Shown here: positions 49,440 to 58,971 of the stretch, piece after piece
Layout: the number at the start of each line of letters is the position of its first letter
How positions within the stretch are numbered: position 1 is the stretch's first letter
From: Acidobacteriota bacterium
GTDB lineage: Bacteria > Acidobacteriota > Vicinamibacteria > Vicinamibacterales > JAKQTR01
Assembly: GCA_026393675.1 (NCBI GenBank)
Contig: JAPKZQ010000028.1
Location: 1 to 64,000 of the forward strand
DNA length: 64,000 nt
Direction: 5' to 3'
Notes under the pieces: generated by a model
The model's input: only the letters and a program-made list of their open reading frames with translations
What the model was told of the DNA's origin: nothing
Databases searched by the model: none
Made by a program: the position numbers and the translations under genes

Positions 49440-52370
49440 ATGAGTTTCCGCAAGTCGACCATCGCCGGCCTCTTCATGCTGGCCGCCCTCGTCTTCGGAT
49501 GGTGCGGCGATGTCCCACTTTCGGCCGTCCGGCCTCAGGACGGAATCGAGGGGCTGTTTGTTGGCACGACCCCTCGCGCCTTGCGCAACGTGACTACGGA
49601 TCCGACGGTGGTCCGGTCGAGGCAGGTCACCATCGACTTCGCAGCGCTGGCGGATCCGGGCGTCGCCGATGCCCGAATGGCCGCGCGACCTGCGCTCCTG
49701 CTGAATCTGTTCGACGATGCGTCGTTCACGGCCGTGCGTGATCGGATCGACCAGACGGAGAACGGCTTTACCTGGGTTGGGCACATTCCCGGCATCGAGA
49801 TGAGCACAGTGACGCTGGCATCAGTCGACGGCCTCGTCTCGGGCAGCATCGTCATGAGGGAAGCGGTCTACGCTATCCGATACGTCGGAGGCGGCATCCA
49901 CGAGGTCGCCCAAATCGACCAGTCGAAGTTCCTGCCGGAACTGAACCCGATTCCTGTCACGCCTGCAGACGCGGGCATGACTGTGACCCAGGACCCTGGC
50001 GGCCCGGTCGTTATGGGCGACGATGGATCGACCATTGACGTGCTGGTGCTCTACACGCCTGCGGCAGCAGTTGCGGCCGGCGGCACGACGGCGATGGCGA
50101 CCCGGGTCAATCTCGGGATCAGCGAAGCCAACACGTCCTACATCAATAGCGGGATCGCGCAGCGGCTCAGACTGGCGAACAGCCAACAGGTGAATTACAG
50201 CGAGAACAATGACCTGGCGCAGGACTTGTACGCCGTCAGCAACTCCAACGGCTCGACGGCACTTGGCGACTCGGCCGCATCGCTCCGCAATACGTACAAT
50301 GCCGACCTCGTGATGCTCATTACGTCACCGTCCGCTCCGAATGCGTGCGGCATCGCGTGGCTCATGACATCGGTCTCGGTCAACAGCATGGCCCCCTACG
50401 GCTTCAGCGTGGTCGAACAATCCTGCATCAGCCCGAACTACTCGTTCGCGCACGAACTCGGCCACAACATGGGGGCGCGGCACGACTGGTATGTCGATGC
50501 CGGCAAGACACCGTACACGTATGCCCACGGCTATGTCGATCCGCCGAACCGATTTCGGACCGTGATGTCCTACAACGACGTGTGCTTGGACCAGGGATTC
50601 AATTGCACGCGGCTTTTGTACTGGTCGAACCCGAGTGTCCATTCCCCTGGCGCGAACGGGAGCGCCGCGATGGGCATAGCCGGCGGCACGAAATCCGATT
50701 GTCCGACCGGGACTACCTCCAACATCTCGTGTGATGCTGACGATCACCGAGTGTTGAACAGTACGGCGTTCACGGTCGCGAACTTCCGGTCCTCGGTGCG
50801 CCTGACGCCAGTTGTCACCTGGGTGGCTCCCGATCCAATCAAGTACGGAACGGCGCTCTCGGCGACCCAGTTGAATGCTACCGCGTCGGTGCCGGGGACG
50901 TTCGTCTACACGCCGGCTGCGGGGGCGGTCTTGACGGCGGGGACGCAGACCTTGTCGGTGACGTTTACGCCGACCGACACGACCAACTACACGACGGCGA
51001 CCACGTCGGTGACGATCGTGGTAACGGCCAGCGGCGGGGGGGGAAGTGGTGGCGGCGGGTTTGTCGGCCCGGGCAATGGCGGGCCGGCGACCGGGTCGGT
51101 CAGCGGGACGACGCTCACCTACAACGGGGCGACGTATCTGATCGTGAACGGGAAGGTGACGTTCCCGGATTGCACGGTGTATATCGCGATGACGAGCGGG
51201 CTGCTGATCCCGGCCGGGATGGCGCCGGGCTGCGTGCCGGCCGGGGGCTCGACGCCGACGATTACGTGGGCGAACCCGGCCTCAGTGGTGGCGGGGACGG
51301 TCCTGAGCACGACGCAGTTGAATGCGACGGCGACTGTGCCGGGGACATTTGTCTACACCCCGGCGGCCGGGACGGTGCTGACGGCGGGCACGCGGACCTT
51401 GTCGACGACGTTTACGCCGACCGACACGGCCAACTACATGACGGCGACCAAGACGGTGACGATCGTGGTGACGGCCAGTGGCGGCGGGTTTGTGGGTCCG
51501 GGCAATGGCGGGCCCGCGACCGGCTCAGTCAGCGGCACAACGCTCACCTACAACGGCGCGACGTATCCGATTGTGAACGGGAAGGTGACGTTCCCGGACT
51601 GCACGATGTACATCGCACTCAATAGCGGCATCCTGATTCCGGCGGGGACGGCGTCCGGATGCACGCCGAGCGGGGGTGGTGGCGGGAGTGGGACGACGCC
51701 AACCACGCCGACGATTACGTGGGCGAACCCGGCGTCGGTCGTGGCGGGGACAACGCTCGGCGCGACGCAGTTGAATGCGACGGCGAATGTGCCGGGGACC
51801 TTTGTCTACAACCCTCCTTCTGGGACGGTACTGACGGCGGGAACCCAGACCTTGTCGACGACGTTTACGCCGACCGACACGACCACTTACTCGACGGCGA
51901 CCAAATCGGTGACGATCGTGGTGACAGCGAGCGGCGGGAGCGGGGGCAGCGGGTTTGTGGGGCCGAGCAATGGGGGTCCCTCCACCGGATCAGTCAGTGG
52001 CACGACGCTCACCTACAACGGCGCGACGTATTCGATCGTGAACGGGAAGGTGACGTTCCCGGACTGCACGGTGTATATCGCGATGACGAGCGGGATGCTG
52101 ATTCCGGCCGGGACCGCATCAGGGTGCACCCCGGCGGGCGGCGGAGGGAGCGGCGGTAGTGGCGGTGGTGGTGGCGGGTTTGTGGGCCCGGGGAATGGTG
52201 GCCCGGCGACCGGATCAGTCAGTGGCACGACGCTCACCTACAACGGGGCGACCTATCCGATGGTAAACGGGAAGGTGACGTTTCCGGATTGCACGATGTA
52301 TATCGCGCTCGATAGCGGCATCCTGATTCCGGCAGGCTTGGCACCGGGGTGTACACCGAGCGATCGTTGA
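49440..52370 (+). CDS. Secreted metzincin metalloprotease with Ig-like domains and FPDC modules
   Basis: A 976-residue exported protease. A signal peptide (about 1-25) and a propeptide-like region precede a reprolysin-like catalytic domain. The zinc motif is HELGHNMGARHD with H338, E339, H342 and H348, and a Met-turn follows in RTVMSYNDVC. From about residue 455 three bacterial Ig-like repeats (VPGTFVYTPAAGTVLTAG, TFTPTDT) alternate with four copies of the module TLTYNGATYPIVNGKVTF-PDC, joined by Gly/Ser-rich linkers. The last module ends the protein at TPSDR. The start at ATG 49440 is supported by GGAGG; GTG 49428 is a less likely alternative. It is transcribed away from the glycosyltransferase and probably works at the cell surface. 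Confidence 0.9.
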   Translation: MSFRKSTIAGLFMLAALVFGWCGDVPLSAVRPQDGIEGLFVGTTPRALRNVTTDPTVVRSRQVTIDFAALADPGVADARMAARPALLLNLFDDASFTAVRDRIDQTENGFTWVGHIPGIEMSTVTLASVDGLVSGSIVMREAVYAIRYVGGGIHEVAQIDQSKFLPELNPIPVTPADAGMTVTQDPGGPVVMGDDGSTIDVLVLYTPAAAVAAGGTTAMATRVNLGISEANTSYINSGIAQRLRLANSQQVNYSENNDLAQDLYAVSNSNGSTALGDSAASLRNTYNADLVMLITSPSAPNACGIAWLMTSVSVNSMAPYGFSVVEQSCISPNYSFAHELGHNMGARHDWYVDAGKTPYTYAHGYVDPPNRFRTVMSYNDVCLDQGFNCTRLLYWSNPSVHSPGANGSAAMGIAGGTKSDCPTGTTSNISCDADDHRVLNSTAFTVANFRSSVRLTPVVTWVAPDPIKYGTALSATQLNATASVPGTFVYTPAAGAVLTAGTQTLSVTFTPTDTTNYTTATTSVTIVVTASGGGGSGGGGFVGPGNGGPATGSVSGTTLTYNGATYLIVNGKVTFPDCTVYIAMTSGLLIPAGMAPGCVPAGGSTPTITWANPASVVAGTVLSTTQLNATATVPGTFVYTPAAGTVLTAGTRTLSTTFTPTDTANYMTATKTVTIVVTASGGGFVGPGNGGPATGSVSGTTLTYNGATYPIVNGKVTFPDCTMYIALNSGILIPAGTASGCTPSGGGGGSGTTPTTPTITWANPASVVAGTTLGATQLNATANVPGTFVYNPPSGTVLTAGTQTLSTTFTPTDTTTYSTATKSVTIVVTASGGSGGSGFVGPSNGGPSTGSVSGTTLTYNGATYSIVNGKVTFPDCTVYIAMTSGMLIPAGTASGCTPAGGGGSGGSGGGGGGFVGPGNGGPATGSVSGTTLTYNGATYPMVNGKVTFPDCTMYIALDSGILIPAGLAPGCTPSDR
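51050..52367 (+). repeat. Four FPDC-module repeats alternating with Ig-like repeats
   Basis: Module copies are at about 51058-51240, 51486-51660, 51951-52125 and 52179-52367; Ig-like copies at about 50810-51020, 51250-51475 and 51710-51930. Stretches of DNA between copies are almost identical (for example the codons for TGSVSGTTLTYNGATY). The homologous copies in the minus-strand gene at 45000-46360 make this pair a potential substrate for inversion. Confidence 0.8.
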
Positions 52371-52387
52371 GTCAGGCCGACGTCGCG

Positions 52388-54760
52388 TCAGTAGTATCGC
52401 ATCAGGATGAACCGCAGGGCGTAGGCATGAATGCCCGCAACGAGCACGAGGAGGAGCCACTCCCGGGCGATGCCAACGGTTCGAAAACGGCCAGGGAGTT
52501 CCGTCCGCGGGAGCCACGCGACGACGCTCCAGCAGACGCCGAGCGTGGACAAATACAGCCCAACCAGATAGCGGCCGTGGAGATTCCTGTGCAGATAGTA
52601 TGTCGACACGGCATAGCCCACCAGTGCCACGCCCCATCCGAGTGCCAGGAGACTCAGCCAGATCGCCCGGCGGACGTGTCGCGCGTGTGCGATGCACGCC
52701 ATCGTTGAGACGACACCCGCTGCAGCAACGACGACAAGCAGCGTCACAAACCCATCCCCGGGCATCGTATCGACCCACCCAAACCCGCCCCAGAACCACA
52801 ACGACAACCAGAGATCTTGGTTTGTCAGGCGAAATCCGCTCACGGCAACCTGCAGAACCTGGGAGGCGTACACGCGCGCGGATTCCGGTCTGACCATCTC
52901 AGCGTTCCACATCTGTGGAAACCGTGTGAACGCCGACGCGATCAGGCTCGCAATGACCGTGGCCGCCACGCCGTACCCCAGCACACGAACCAATCCGAGC
53001 ACGACTCCACCTGGAGGGCCAAGCCTTCGACGAAGGACGGCCATGGCCCGCTCGACCGCGAACCCGATGGGTGCCACCACGACCAGCATCCACGGGTGGC
53101 GCCTCAACAACTCCGCAGCGTCTCTGAATCGCTCGGACATCTGGCCGGCATCCGGCGGCCACAATCCCGCCCTGAATCCTGGCGTTGCCATGAGTGGATA
53201 CACCACCAGCCCGGCAGCAAGTCCAGCCCAGAACCACATCGAGCGCCGCCTGTCGTCACCGGTCGATTGATCGCCGGCGGATCCGAGGATGGCGCGCCCG
53301 ACACACAACGCGCCAACGACCGCCATATACGGCAACGCATTCCTGCCGGATGCGAGCGCCAGCGAACATCCGATGCCGAGAGGGAACCCGAGCAGATAGC
53401 CGCGTCGGGTGTCGAGAAACAGGCCCACCGCAACGGCGGCGACCAGGACGTAGAACGACGTGAGGAGTGAGAATTCCGACATGGCGGTCGCGAAGAACGG
53501 CAACGTCGGCACCAACAACAGCGCCAGGCAGACAGCGTGGGGCGAGGCGGCTTCGCCGCCAGATACGACCAGCAGCATGGCCGTTGCGACACCCAGGAGG
53601 AGCGCGAAGAGCGCCGCGTTGGCGAGCCTGACGGCGAGCAGCGCCCCCGGCGCGTCAAACGGCGCCAACAGGTGCGCCAACCCGGTCCACCAGAGGAACG
53701 AGGTCACGCTGCGGTCGGCGACCGGTTGTGCAAACACCACTGGCGGCCACGGCCGCGCGAACGGCCGTTCCATATTGAACGGCCGAAAGCGTTCGTCGTC
53801 GTGAAACATGAATCGATCAAGATGACCGATCTTCGCCAGCGTCGCGGTCTGGTCCGCGAGCTCTGGCCGGTTGGCCAACTGCGCAAACGACAAGAGATGA
53901 TCAGGTTCGTCGGGAGCCTGCAGCGGCGGCACCAACACGGCATACAGGAGGGCGATCCCCAGTCCGACTCCTGCGACGCTTCCTGACAATGCGAGGATCC
54001 GACCAGGGCGTGGCGGCAACGAGCCGGCCCCTCCGGGCGACAGCAACAGGCCTCCGGCACACACGCAGATCAGCGCCAGCGCCACGGCAGCCCATAACCA
54101 GACGCTCGAACCCGATACCTGCCACACGTAGCCGAGCAGATCGACCCGGCGTCGTTCGCCGCCGACATAGGTATCCGCATACCTGGCCCAGGCCACTGAT
54201 ATGGGCCCACCTGGGCCACGATCGCCCGCAGGAAGGGTGATCCAGCTCGGATCAAGCGAGCCGACCGGCACCACGGACGTCATCACGCCGATGCGCTCTC
54301 CTCCCCGAATCACGAGCCGCAACGCCAATTCGCCGGTCGGACGCCCATGAATGAAATGCCCACACTCGCGCCCGCGATGGAACTCAAGATACCGGTGCGA
54401 GGTAAACGTGTCGCCAACAGCCGTCCGATAGACGCAATCGGTGCCCCCGATTTGTATGTCGCCGCTGATCAGTTCGGGCGTGGCACCGTAGAGTTCCATC
54501 GCCAGGCGAAGCTCATCGTGCGCTGCAAGAGGCTCGGGCCTGGCCAAGTCGAGACGGGCGCCGGCGAGTCTGGAGCCGTCAGGTAGCGCTTTGGAGCCCA
54601 ACACCACAGAGTCCGCTGGCCACCCAAGGAGCCGCGGTGCGACGTTGGTTTCGACGGTGTTCGGCACACGCCCCGCGAGCGCGACGATCACGGGCGCGCC
54701 GAGCACAACGACGATCACCGCTGACCAGATGACGCGACGGAGGCGTGCCGGCACGCGCAT
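52388..54760 (-). CDS. DUF2142-family polytopic membrane protein
   Basis: A 790-residue membrane protein with about twelve helices. After a first helix and a 170-residue extracytoplasmic domain (residues 35-210) comes the family motif VPPLQAPDEPDHLLSFAQLA, in which P-x-D-E-P-x-H is diagnostic of DUF2142, a GT-C-like fold seen in cell-surface glycan clusters. The remainder is a ladder of helices. It likely transfers a sugar from a polyprenyl carrier on the outer face of the membrane. The start is ATG 54760 (TGATG overlap with the upstream gene) or GTG 54763. It is convergent with the metalloprotease gene. Confidence 0.85.
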   Translation of the reverse strand: MRVPARLRRVIWSAVIVVVLGAPVIVALAGRVPNTVETNVAPRLLGWPADSVVLGSKALPDGSRLAGARLDLARPEPLAAHDELRLAMELYGATPELISGDIQIGGTDCVYRTAVGDTFTSHRYLEFHRGRECGHFIHGRPTGELALRLVIRGGERIGVMTSVVPVGSLDPSWITLPAGDRGPGGPISVAWARYADTYVGGERRRVDLLGYVWQVSGSSVWLWAAVALALICVCAGGLLLSPGGAGSLPPRPGRILALSGSVAGVGLGIALLYAVLVPPLQAPDEPDHLLSFAQLANRPELADQTATLAKIGHLDRFMFHDDERFRPFNMERPFARPWPPVVFAQPVADRSVTSFLWWTGLAHLLAPFDAPGALLAVRLANAALFALLLGVATAMLLVVSGGEAASPHAVCLALLLVPTLPFFATAMSEFSLLTSFYVLVAAVAVGLFLDTRRGYLLGFPLGIGCSLALASGRNALPYMAVVGALCVGRAILGSAGDQSTGDDRRRSMWFWAGLAAGLVVYPLMATPGFRAGLWPPDAGQMSERFRDAAELLRRHPWMLVVVAPIGFAVERAMAVLRRRLGPPGGVVLGLVRVLGYGVAATVIASLIASAFTRFPQMWNAEMVRPESARVYASQVLQVAVSGFRLTNQDLWLSLWFWGGFGWVDTMPGDGFVTLLVVVAAAGVVSTMACIAHARHVRRAIWLSLLALGWGVALVGYAVSTYYLHRNLHGRYLVGLYLSTLGVCWSVVAWLPRTELPGRFRTVGIAREWLLLVLVAGIHAYALRFILMRYY

Positions 54761-55323
54761 CACGAGACAGGCACCGGAAGAGAATGGACCGCCTTGGCAT
54801 CAGCGGCGACCGCCTTGCGGGCCGGGGGCGAAGTCACCGGCGTCGCGGGCAGGAGCGACAGGGATTCGGACGCCAGGAAATACTGGCCATAGCGGCTCGA
54901 CCAGCCGTGGATTTTCGATTCGGTTCCGGGGAAGAAATTGGAGTTGTAAGACGCGGGCGTCCTGAGACGCGGGTCACCGTACGAATCGGGCCCGATGGCA
55001 CCCACATAGCGCACATAGTCCTGGACCGCCCCACGCGCATCATCACGCCACGTGGGGTCTCCCGTGTTGGTGAACAGAAACCCCGCGGCGTTGGCCACCA
55101 TCAACAGGTATGGGAGTTGGCCATCCTTCTGCTGCGCTAACCTCGTGTCGAGCACGAAGCCCTGCTGCCCTGCGGCGCGCTCCCGATCGAAGACGTTCTT
55201 GAGCACATCCTGAATCGCAGCGGGTATCGACTTGGGCCCATACCTGCTCGTGCCCAGCACGGCGCCAGGCTCGATCCGCCATAGCAGGCCCGTGAACACC
55301 ACGATCGCGAATGCTCGCTTCAT
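54760..55323 (-). CDS. Secreted protein of unknown function
   Basis: A 187-residue protein with a signal peptide (MKRAFAIVVFTGLLWRI). It shows helical text such as AAIQDVLKNVFDRERAAGQ and LPYLLMVANAAGFLFTNTGDP, then WRDDARGAVQDYVRYVG and YNSNFFPGTESKIHGWSSRY. The alternating helices with Trp/Tyr-rich loops look like part of an alpha/alpha-toroid of glycan-active enzymes. At this length it could only be a fragment or a small binding protein. It overlaps the DUF2142 gene, so the two are co-expressed. I do not recognise the family. Confidence 0.65.
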   Translation of the reverse strand: MKRAFAIVVFTGLLWRIEPGAVLGTSRYGPKSIPAAIQDVLKNVFDRERAAGQQGFVLDTRLAQQKDGQLPYLLMVANAAGFLFTNTGDPTWRDDARGAVQDYVRYVGAIGPDSYGDPRLRTPASYNSNFFPGTESKIHGWSSRYGQYFLASESLSLLPATPVTSPPARKAVAADAKAVHSLPVPVS

Positions 55324-55551
55324 GATGAGGTCTCCGGAAACGGGCGGCCCACGGAATGCGTGTTCCCGCTATTCTCGCGTTTCGCGCCTTTCGATCCGGG
55401 CGCATCGTCACCGTCCGCGATCGACAAACTCGGGTTGCCCTGAACGTGTCGAAGGGCGACGTGACCATGATCGCCAGACTCCCGACACTAGCATACGGCA
55501 CGGCCGGTGCGCGTCGTTGTGCGGTAGCTGAATCTGTGGCCGCCGCCTGTT

Positions 55552-56259
55552 CTATTTCGGCGCGTGCCACCACGCGTAGCGCAGCAGCGTCCAGACCGCC
55601 TGGAACCCGTCCTTGAGCCCGATCTTCTTGCCTTCTTCGTACGTCCGTCCGTAGTACGAAATCGGCACCTCGAACACCCGGGCGCGCAGGCGCGCGACTT
55701 TGATCGTGATCTCGGGCTCTACGCCGAAGCGCTGCGACTGGAGATCAAGGCGGACGGCCACCTCTCTGGTCATGGCCTTGTAGCAGGTCTCCATGTCCGT
55801 GAGGTTCAGCCCGCTGAAAACATTGGAGAGCAGCGTCAGGATCTGATTGCCGACGGCGTGCCAGAAGTAGAGGACACGATGCCCTGACGGCGTGCCGAGA
55901 AAGCGCGACCCAAAGACGACATCGGCCTCGCCCGCGAGGATCGGCCGCAAGACAACCGGGTACTCGGCCGGGTCGTACTCCAGATCCGCGTCCTGGATGA
56001 TCAGAATGTCGCCGGAGGCTTCGCGAACCCCCCGGGCCACAGCCGCGCCCTTTCCAAGATTCTGGCGCTGCAACACGACCCGGATTCCGTCGCGCCCGTC
56101 CATCTCGGCGAGGATATCGCGCGTACCATCCGTCGATCCATCGTCGACGATCAGCAGTTCTCGATCGAGCGTCGGGAGTTCAGTCACCAGGACGCGTCTG
56201 ACGATCTCGCGGATCGTCCGGCGTTCGTTGTAGACCGGCATGATGATGGACAGCTTCAT
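55552..56259 (-). CDS. Glycosyltransferase family 2, dolichol-phosphate mannosyltransferase-like
   Basis: A 235-residue enzyme typical of DPM1-like GT2 proteins, which load a sugar onto a polyprenyl phosphate. Motifs: [58 protein letters not shown] (D-x-D), FGSRFLG and [10 protein letters not shown]. The C-terminus has no extra membrane helices. Such carriers feed GT-C enzymes, so the DUF2142 protein encoded downstream on the same strand is a likely consumer. ATG 56259 is preferred over the longer frame to 56346. Confidence 0.92.
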   Translation of the reverse strand: MKLSIIMPVYNERRTIREIVRRVLVTELPTLDRELLIVDDGSTDGTRDILAEMDGRDGIRVVLQRQNLGKGAAVARGVREASGDILIIQDADLEYDPAEYPVVLRPILAGEADVVFGSRFLGTPSGHRVLYFWHAVGNQILTLLSNVFSGLNLTDMETCYKAMTREVAVRLDLQSQRFGVEPEITIKVARLRARVFEVPISYYGRTYEEGKKIGLKDGFQAVWTLLRYAWWHAPK

Positions 56260-56302
56260 CGACTCGAGATCTCCACGGCGACACGGGGCTGTCGGAAAGC
56301 GG

Positions 56303-56308
56303 ATGATA
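56303..56308 (-). promoter_or_regulatory. -10 element upstream of the DPM1-like gene
   Basis: TGATATCAT on the minus strand contains an extended -10 (TATCAT, 56308-56303), about 44 bases before ATG 56259. A GGAGATC sequence can act as ribosome binding site. Confidence 0.4.
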
Positions 56309-56359
56309 TCACGAGGGCGGGCGGCACCTTGGCTGTGCCGGCGCACGAATCCGGAGATA

Positions 56360-57439
56360 ATGCTGATCGTGGGTCTTGCAAGCCAGATCTTTCATCGGTG
56401 GGAGCGCCAGCTCGCCTCGGCTGACCAGAACCGCGTCGTCCGTCCCTTCGACTGGGGCGTGGACTGGATTCCCGCCGCCGAACGCGGCCGCATCGATCAC
56501 GATGATCCGTCGCTCGTCGTGCGGGCATGGGTCGAGCGCGCCATGCAGAACTCCGACGCCTGGTTTGCGGTCGAGCCCGCCCGGAGCTACGGGACCGCCG
56601 CGCTCCCGGCCGACGCGAAGCCCGGCGAGCGGATGGTGACCTTCGAGAGCGCGGTCACGACACCGCACCCGGAGAACAACACCGTCTACACGCGGTATTT
56701 TCCGGCGACGCCGAAGCTGCGCGCGGATGGGATGCCGGCGCCAAGGCGAGCGGTGGTCGTGACGGCGCAATGGAACGCCCGCGAGGACGGGCACGTCGGG
56801 TTGTGCCGGCTGCTGCAGCGCATCGGGATTAGCGCCTTGCGCCTGACGCTGCCGTATCACGATCGACGTCAGTCGCCCGAACTCGAACGCGCCGACTACA
56901 TCGTCTCGAGCAACATGGCGCAGACGCTGCAGGTCTGCCGCCAGGCCGTCGTCGATATGCGGCGGGCGGTGGCATGGCTCGATCAGCAGGGATACGAACG
57001 CATCGGGTTGCTTGGCACCAGCCTCGGATCCTGCCTCGCAATGCTGACGGGCACGCACGAGCCGCTGGTCAAGGCGATGGCGCTCAACCACGCGTCGCCG
57101 TGGTTTGCGGATGTGGTCTGGGAAGGTATTTCAACCGCGCACGTGCGCGCCGGGATGGAAGGCCACGTCGATCTGACGCAGTTGCGCGAAATGTGGCGCC
57201 CGATCAGCCCGCAGTCCTACATGCATCGGATTGCGAACAGGCCTTCCCTGCTCGTGTATGGGCTCTACGACCTGTCGTTCCCGCTTCATCTGTCACGCGA
57301 GGTCGCGCGGGAATTCCGGAAACACAACCCCTCGACCCAAATCCGCGTGCTGCCCTGCGGCCACTACACGACGGCCGTCGCCCCATTCAAGTACCTGGAC
57401 GCCTACTACCTGGCGCGGTTTCTCCACCGGGAATTGTAG
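56360..57439 (+). CDS. Alpha/beta hydrolase, abhydrolase_18-like
   Basis: A 359-residue cytoplasmic hydrolase without a signal peptide. Motifs are [49 protein letters not shown], the nucleophile in [14 protein letters not shown] (G-x-S-x-G variant GTSLG), [13 protein letters not shown] near the acid and PCGHYTTAV with the histidine. All three triad positions are plausible. It matches the DUF2048/abhydrolase_18 group, whose substrates are unknown. ATG 56360 follows GGAG by three bases. It is divergent from the DPM1-like gene. Confidence 0.82.
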   Translation: MLIVGLASQIFHRWERQLASADQNRVVRPFDWGVDWIPAAERGRIDHDDPSLVVRAWVERAMQNSDAWFAVEPARSYGTAALPADAKPGERMVTFESAVTTPHPENNTVYTRYFPATPKLRADGMPAPRRAVVVTAQWNAREDGHVGLCRLLQRIGISALRLTLPYHDRRQSPELERADYIVSSNMAQTLQVCRQAVVDMRRAVAWLDQQGYERIGLLGTSLGSCLAMLTGTHEPLVKAMALNHASPWFADVVWEGISTAHVRAGMEGHVDLTQLREMWRPISPQSYMHRIANRPSLLVYGLYDLSFPLHLSREVAREFRKHNPSTQIRVLPCGHYTTAVAPFKYLDAYYLARFLHREL

Positions 57440-57528
57440 GGGCGCGGGGCATCCGCCTTCGCGTGAAGCTTCGGCGGACCGCCGTAGCCTTGGCGAAGGT
57501 GGTCGCGGCCGAGCAGCAGGCGGACAGC

Positions 57529-57732
57529 CTACAGGTATCTGAGGATGCCCTGGAAGGCGTTGTAGAGGACCCCGGCCAGCGCGTGGATCAGCGGCGACAC
57601 CTGTCCTGACTCGACGGCATCGGCTACAGTCACCGGGTCGGTGATGAGCAGCCAGATGGTCGCACTCGCCAGCACCGCCGAGATAACGGCCACGGTGCCG
57701 AACAGGCTGAGACTGAGACGGGCGAAGCTCAT
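57529..57732 (-). CDS. Small membrane protein of unknown function
   Basis: A 67-residue protein with one strong membrane helix (about 8-28, LFGTVAVISAVLASATIWLL), a short polar stretch (TDPVTVADAVESGQ) and a second, weaker hydrophobic helix near the end. ATG 57732 is preferred over 57753 because a -10-like TAAAAT (57754-57759) directly abuts the upstream ATG and would place it before the transcript start. No family recognised. Confidence 0.6.
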   Translation of the reverse strand: MSFARLSLSLFGTVAVISAVLASATIWLLITDPVTVADAVESGQVSPLIHALAGVLYNAFQGILRYL

Positions 57733-57855
57733 GGACAGCACGGACCCGAGCATATTTTACACCCCGTGGCGGGCATCCAGATACTAATACGCGCCAGGCG
57801 CCAGAGAGGTTGCACTCATTGGACGCCGGGAAGAGGTGTCTGGTTGGGTCAGGAC

Positions 57856-58971
57856 TCAGATCTTCAGGCGACGGGCGGCCAGGGGGAAACTGATGGCGAA
57901 GAGCGCAAGGAAACCGAAGGCGAACGGCGCGACGTCAGTGGCACCTGCTCCGAAGGCCAGCATGGAATTGACCCCTTCCATGGCCCATCCTGTCGGCACC
58001 ACGTAGGCGATCTGGCGCATCGCCGGGCTCACCAGCTCGATGGGCCACCAGAGCCCGCCAAGCGGTGAGAGCACCATAGCCACCAACACGGCAACGCTGG
58101 CGCACTTGTCGGGGTCCTTGAACAGCGTGCCCATCAGGATACCGAGCGACGCGGCGGCCAACGCGAAGAGACTCAGAAAGGCGAAGAACACCCACGGGTG
58201 ATCCGCCCACCGGATCCCCACGATCAGGCCAAACGCCAGCATGTAGATGATCTGGATCCACCCGATCGCGAAGCGGCCCAGCAGCTTGCCGAGTACGATC
58301 GCGCGACGCGACACGGGGGCCATGGCCATCCGGCGCAGCCTCCCGCTGGCGCGATCCTCCGCGATGCCCGCGCCTGACACAAGCAGGTTGAGGAAGACGA
58401 ACATCACGAGGTACGACGGCACGCTTCGCTGGAATCCGAGTGTCGTCTCCTGTTTCCGAACGCCGATATCGGCTTCGGTCACCACCAGCGGTTTATCAGT
58501 GACGGGCGCCTGGTCGTCGGGGGCCGCCCCGGTGCGCGGTGCGGCGGCGTCGCGGCCGAGGCCGAAGTACACGTTGGTGATGGCCTTCTGGAACTTGAAC
58601 CGCAGGGTGCGCTCGTTATTGGTTTCCTCGGCGCCCGCATGCAGGACGAACTCCACCGAATTGCCTGCCTTGATGGCCTCCAGCGCGCCGGCCGGAACGA
58701 CCAGCGTCAGGCGGTCGGCCACCACGGCGTCAGCCCGTTTGACGGTGACGCCGTCCTGTTCGAGAAACGGCGACACGCGGCGCACGAGGTCGTCTGACGC
58801 GTCCTTGTTGACGACGGTCAGCACCGGGCGGCGGACGGTTTCGGGCCTGAACAGCAGGCCAAAGAACACCGTGAAGATGACCGGGCCGACAAACAGCCAG
58901 AACAGCGACTCGCGTTCGCGAAACACGCGCTTGACGTCGTACCAGGCGATCACCAGGATCGGGCGCATCAC
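57856..58971 (-). CDS. ABC-2 type transporter permease, second subunit
   Basis: A 371-residue permease: an N-terminal helix (ERESLFWLFVGPVIFTVFFG), a large extracytoplasmic domain (about 40-180) and five C-terminal helices including SGAGIAEDRASGRLRRMAMAPVSRRAIVLGK, the typical coupling-helix region, and LSPLGGLWWPIELV. It overlaps the following permease gene by four bases (ATGA). Together the two form a heterodimer exporter powered by the ATPase at 60478. The cargo may be a drug, lipid or peptide; nothing decides it. Confidence 0.88.
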   Translation of the reverse strand: MMRPILVIAWYDVKRVFRERESLFWLFVGPVIFTVFFGLLFRPETVRRPVLTVVNKDASDDLVRRVSPFLEQDGVTVKRADAVVADRLTLVVPAGALEAIKAGNSVEFVLHAGAEETNNERTLRFKFQKAITNVYFGLGRDAAAPRTGAAPDDQAPVTDKPLVVTEADIGVRKQETTLGFQRSVPSYLVMFVFLNLLVSGAGIAEDRASGRLRRMAMAPVSRRAIVLGKLLGRFAIGWIQIIYMLAFGLIVGIRWADHPWVFFAFLSLFALAAASLGILMGTLFKDPDKCASVAVLVAMVLSPLGGLWWPIELVSPAMRQIAYVVPTGWAMEGVNSMLAFGAGATDVAPFAFGFLALFAISFPLAARRLKI

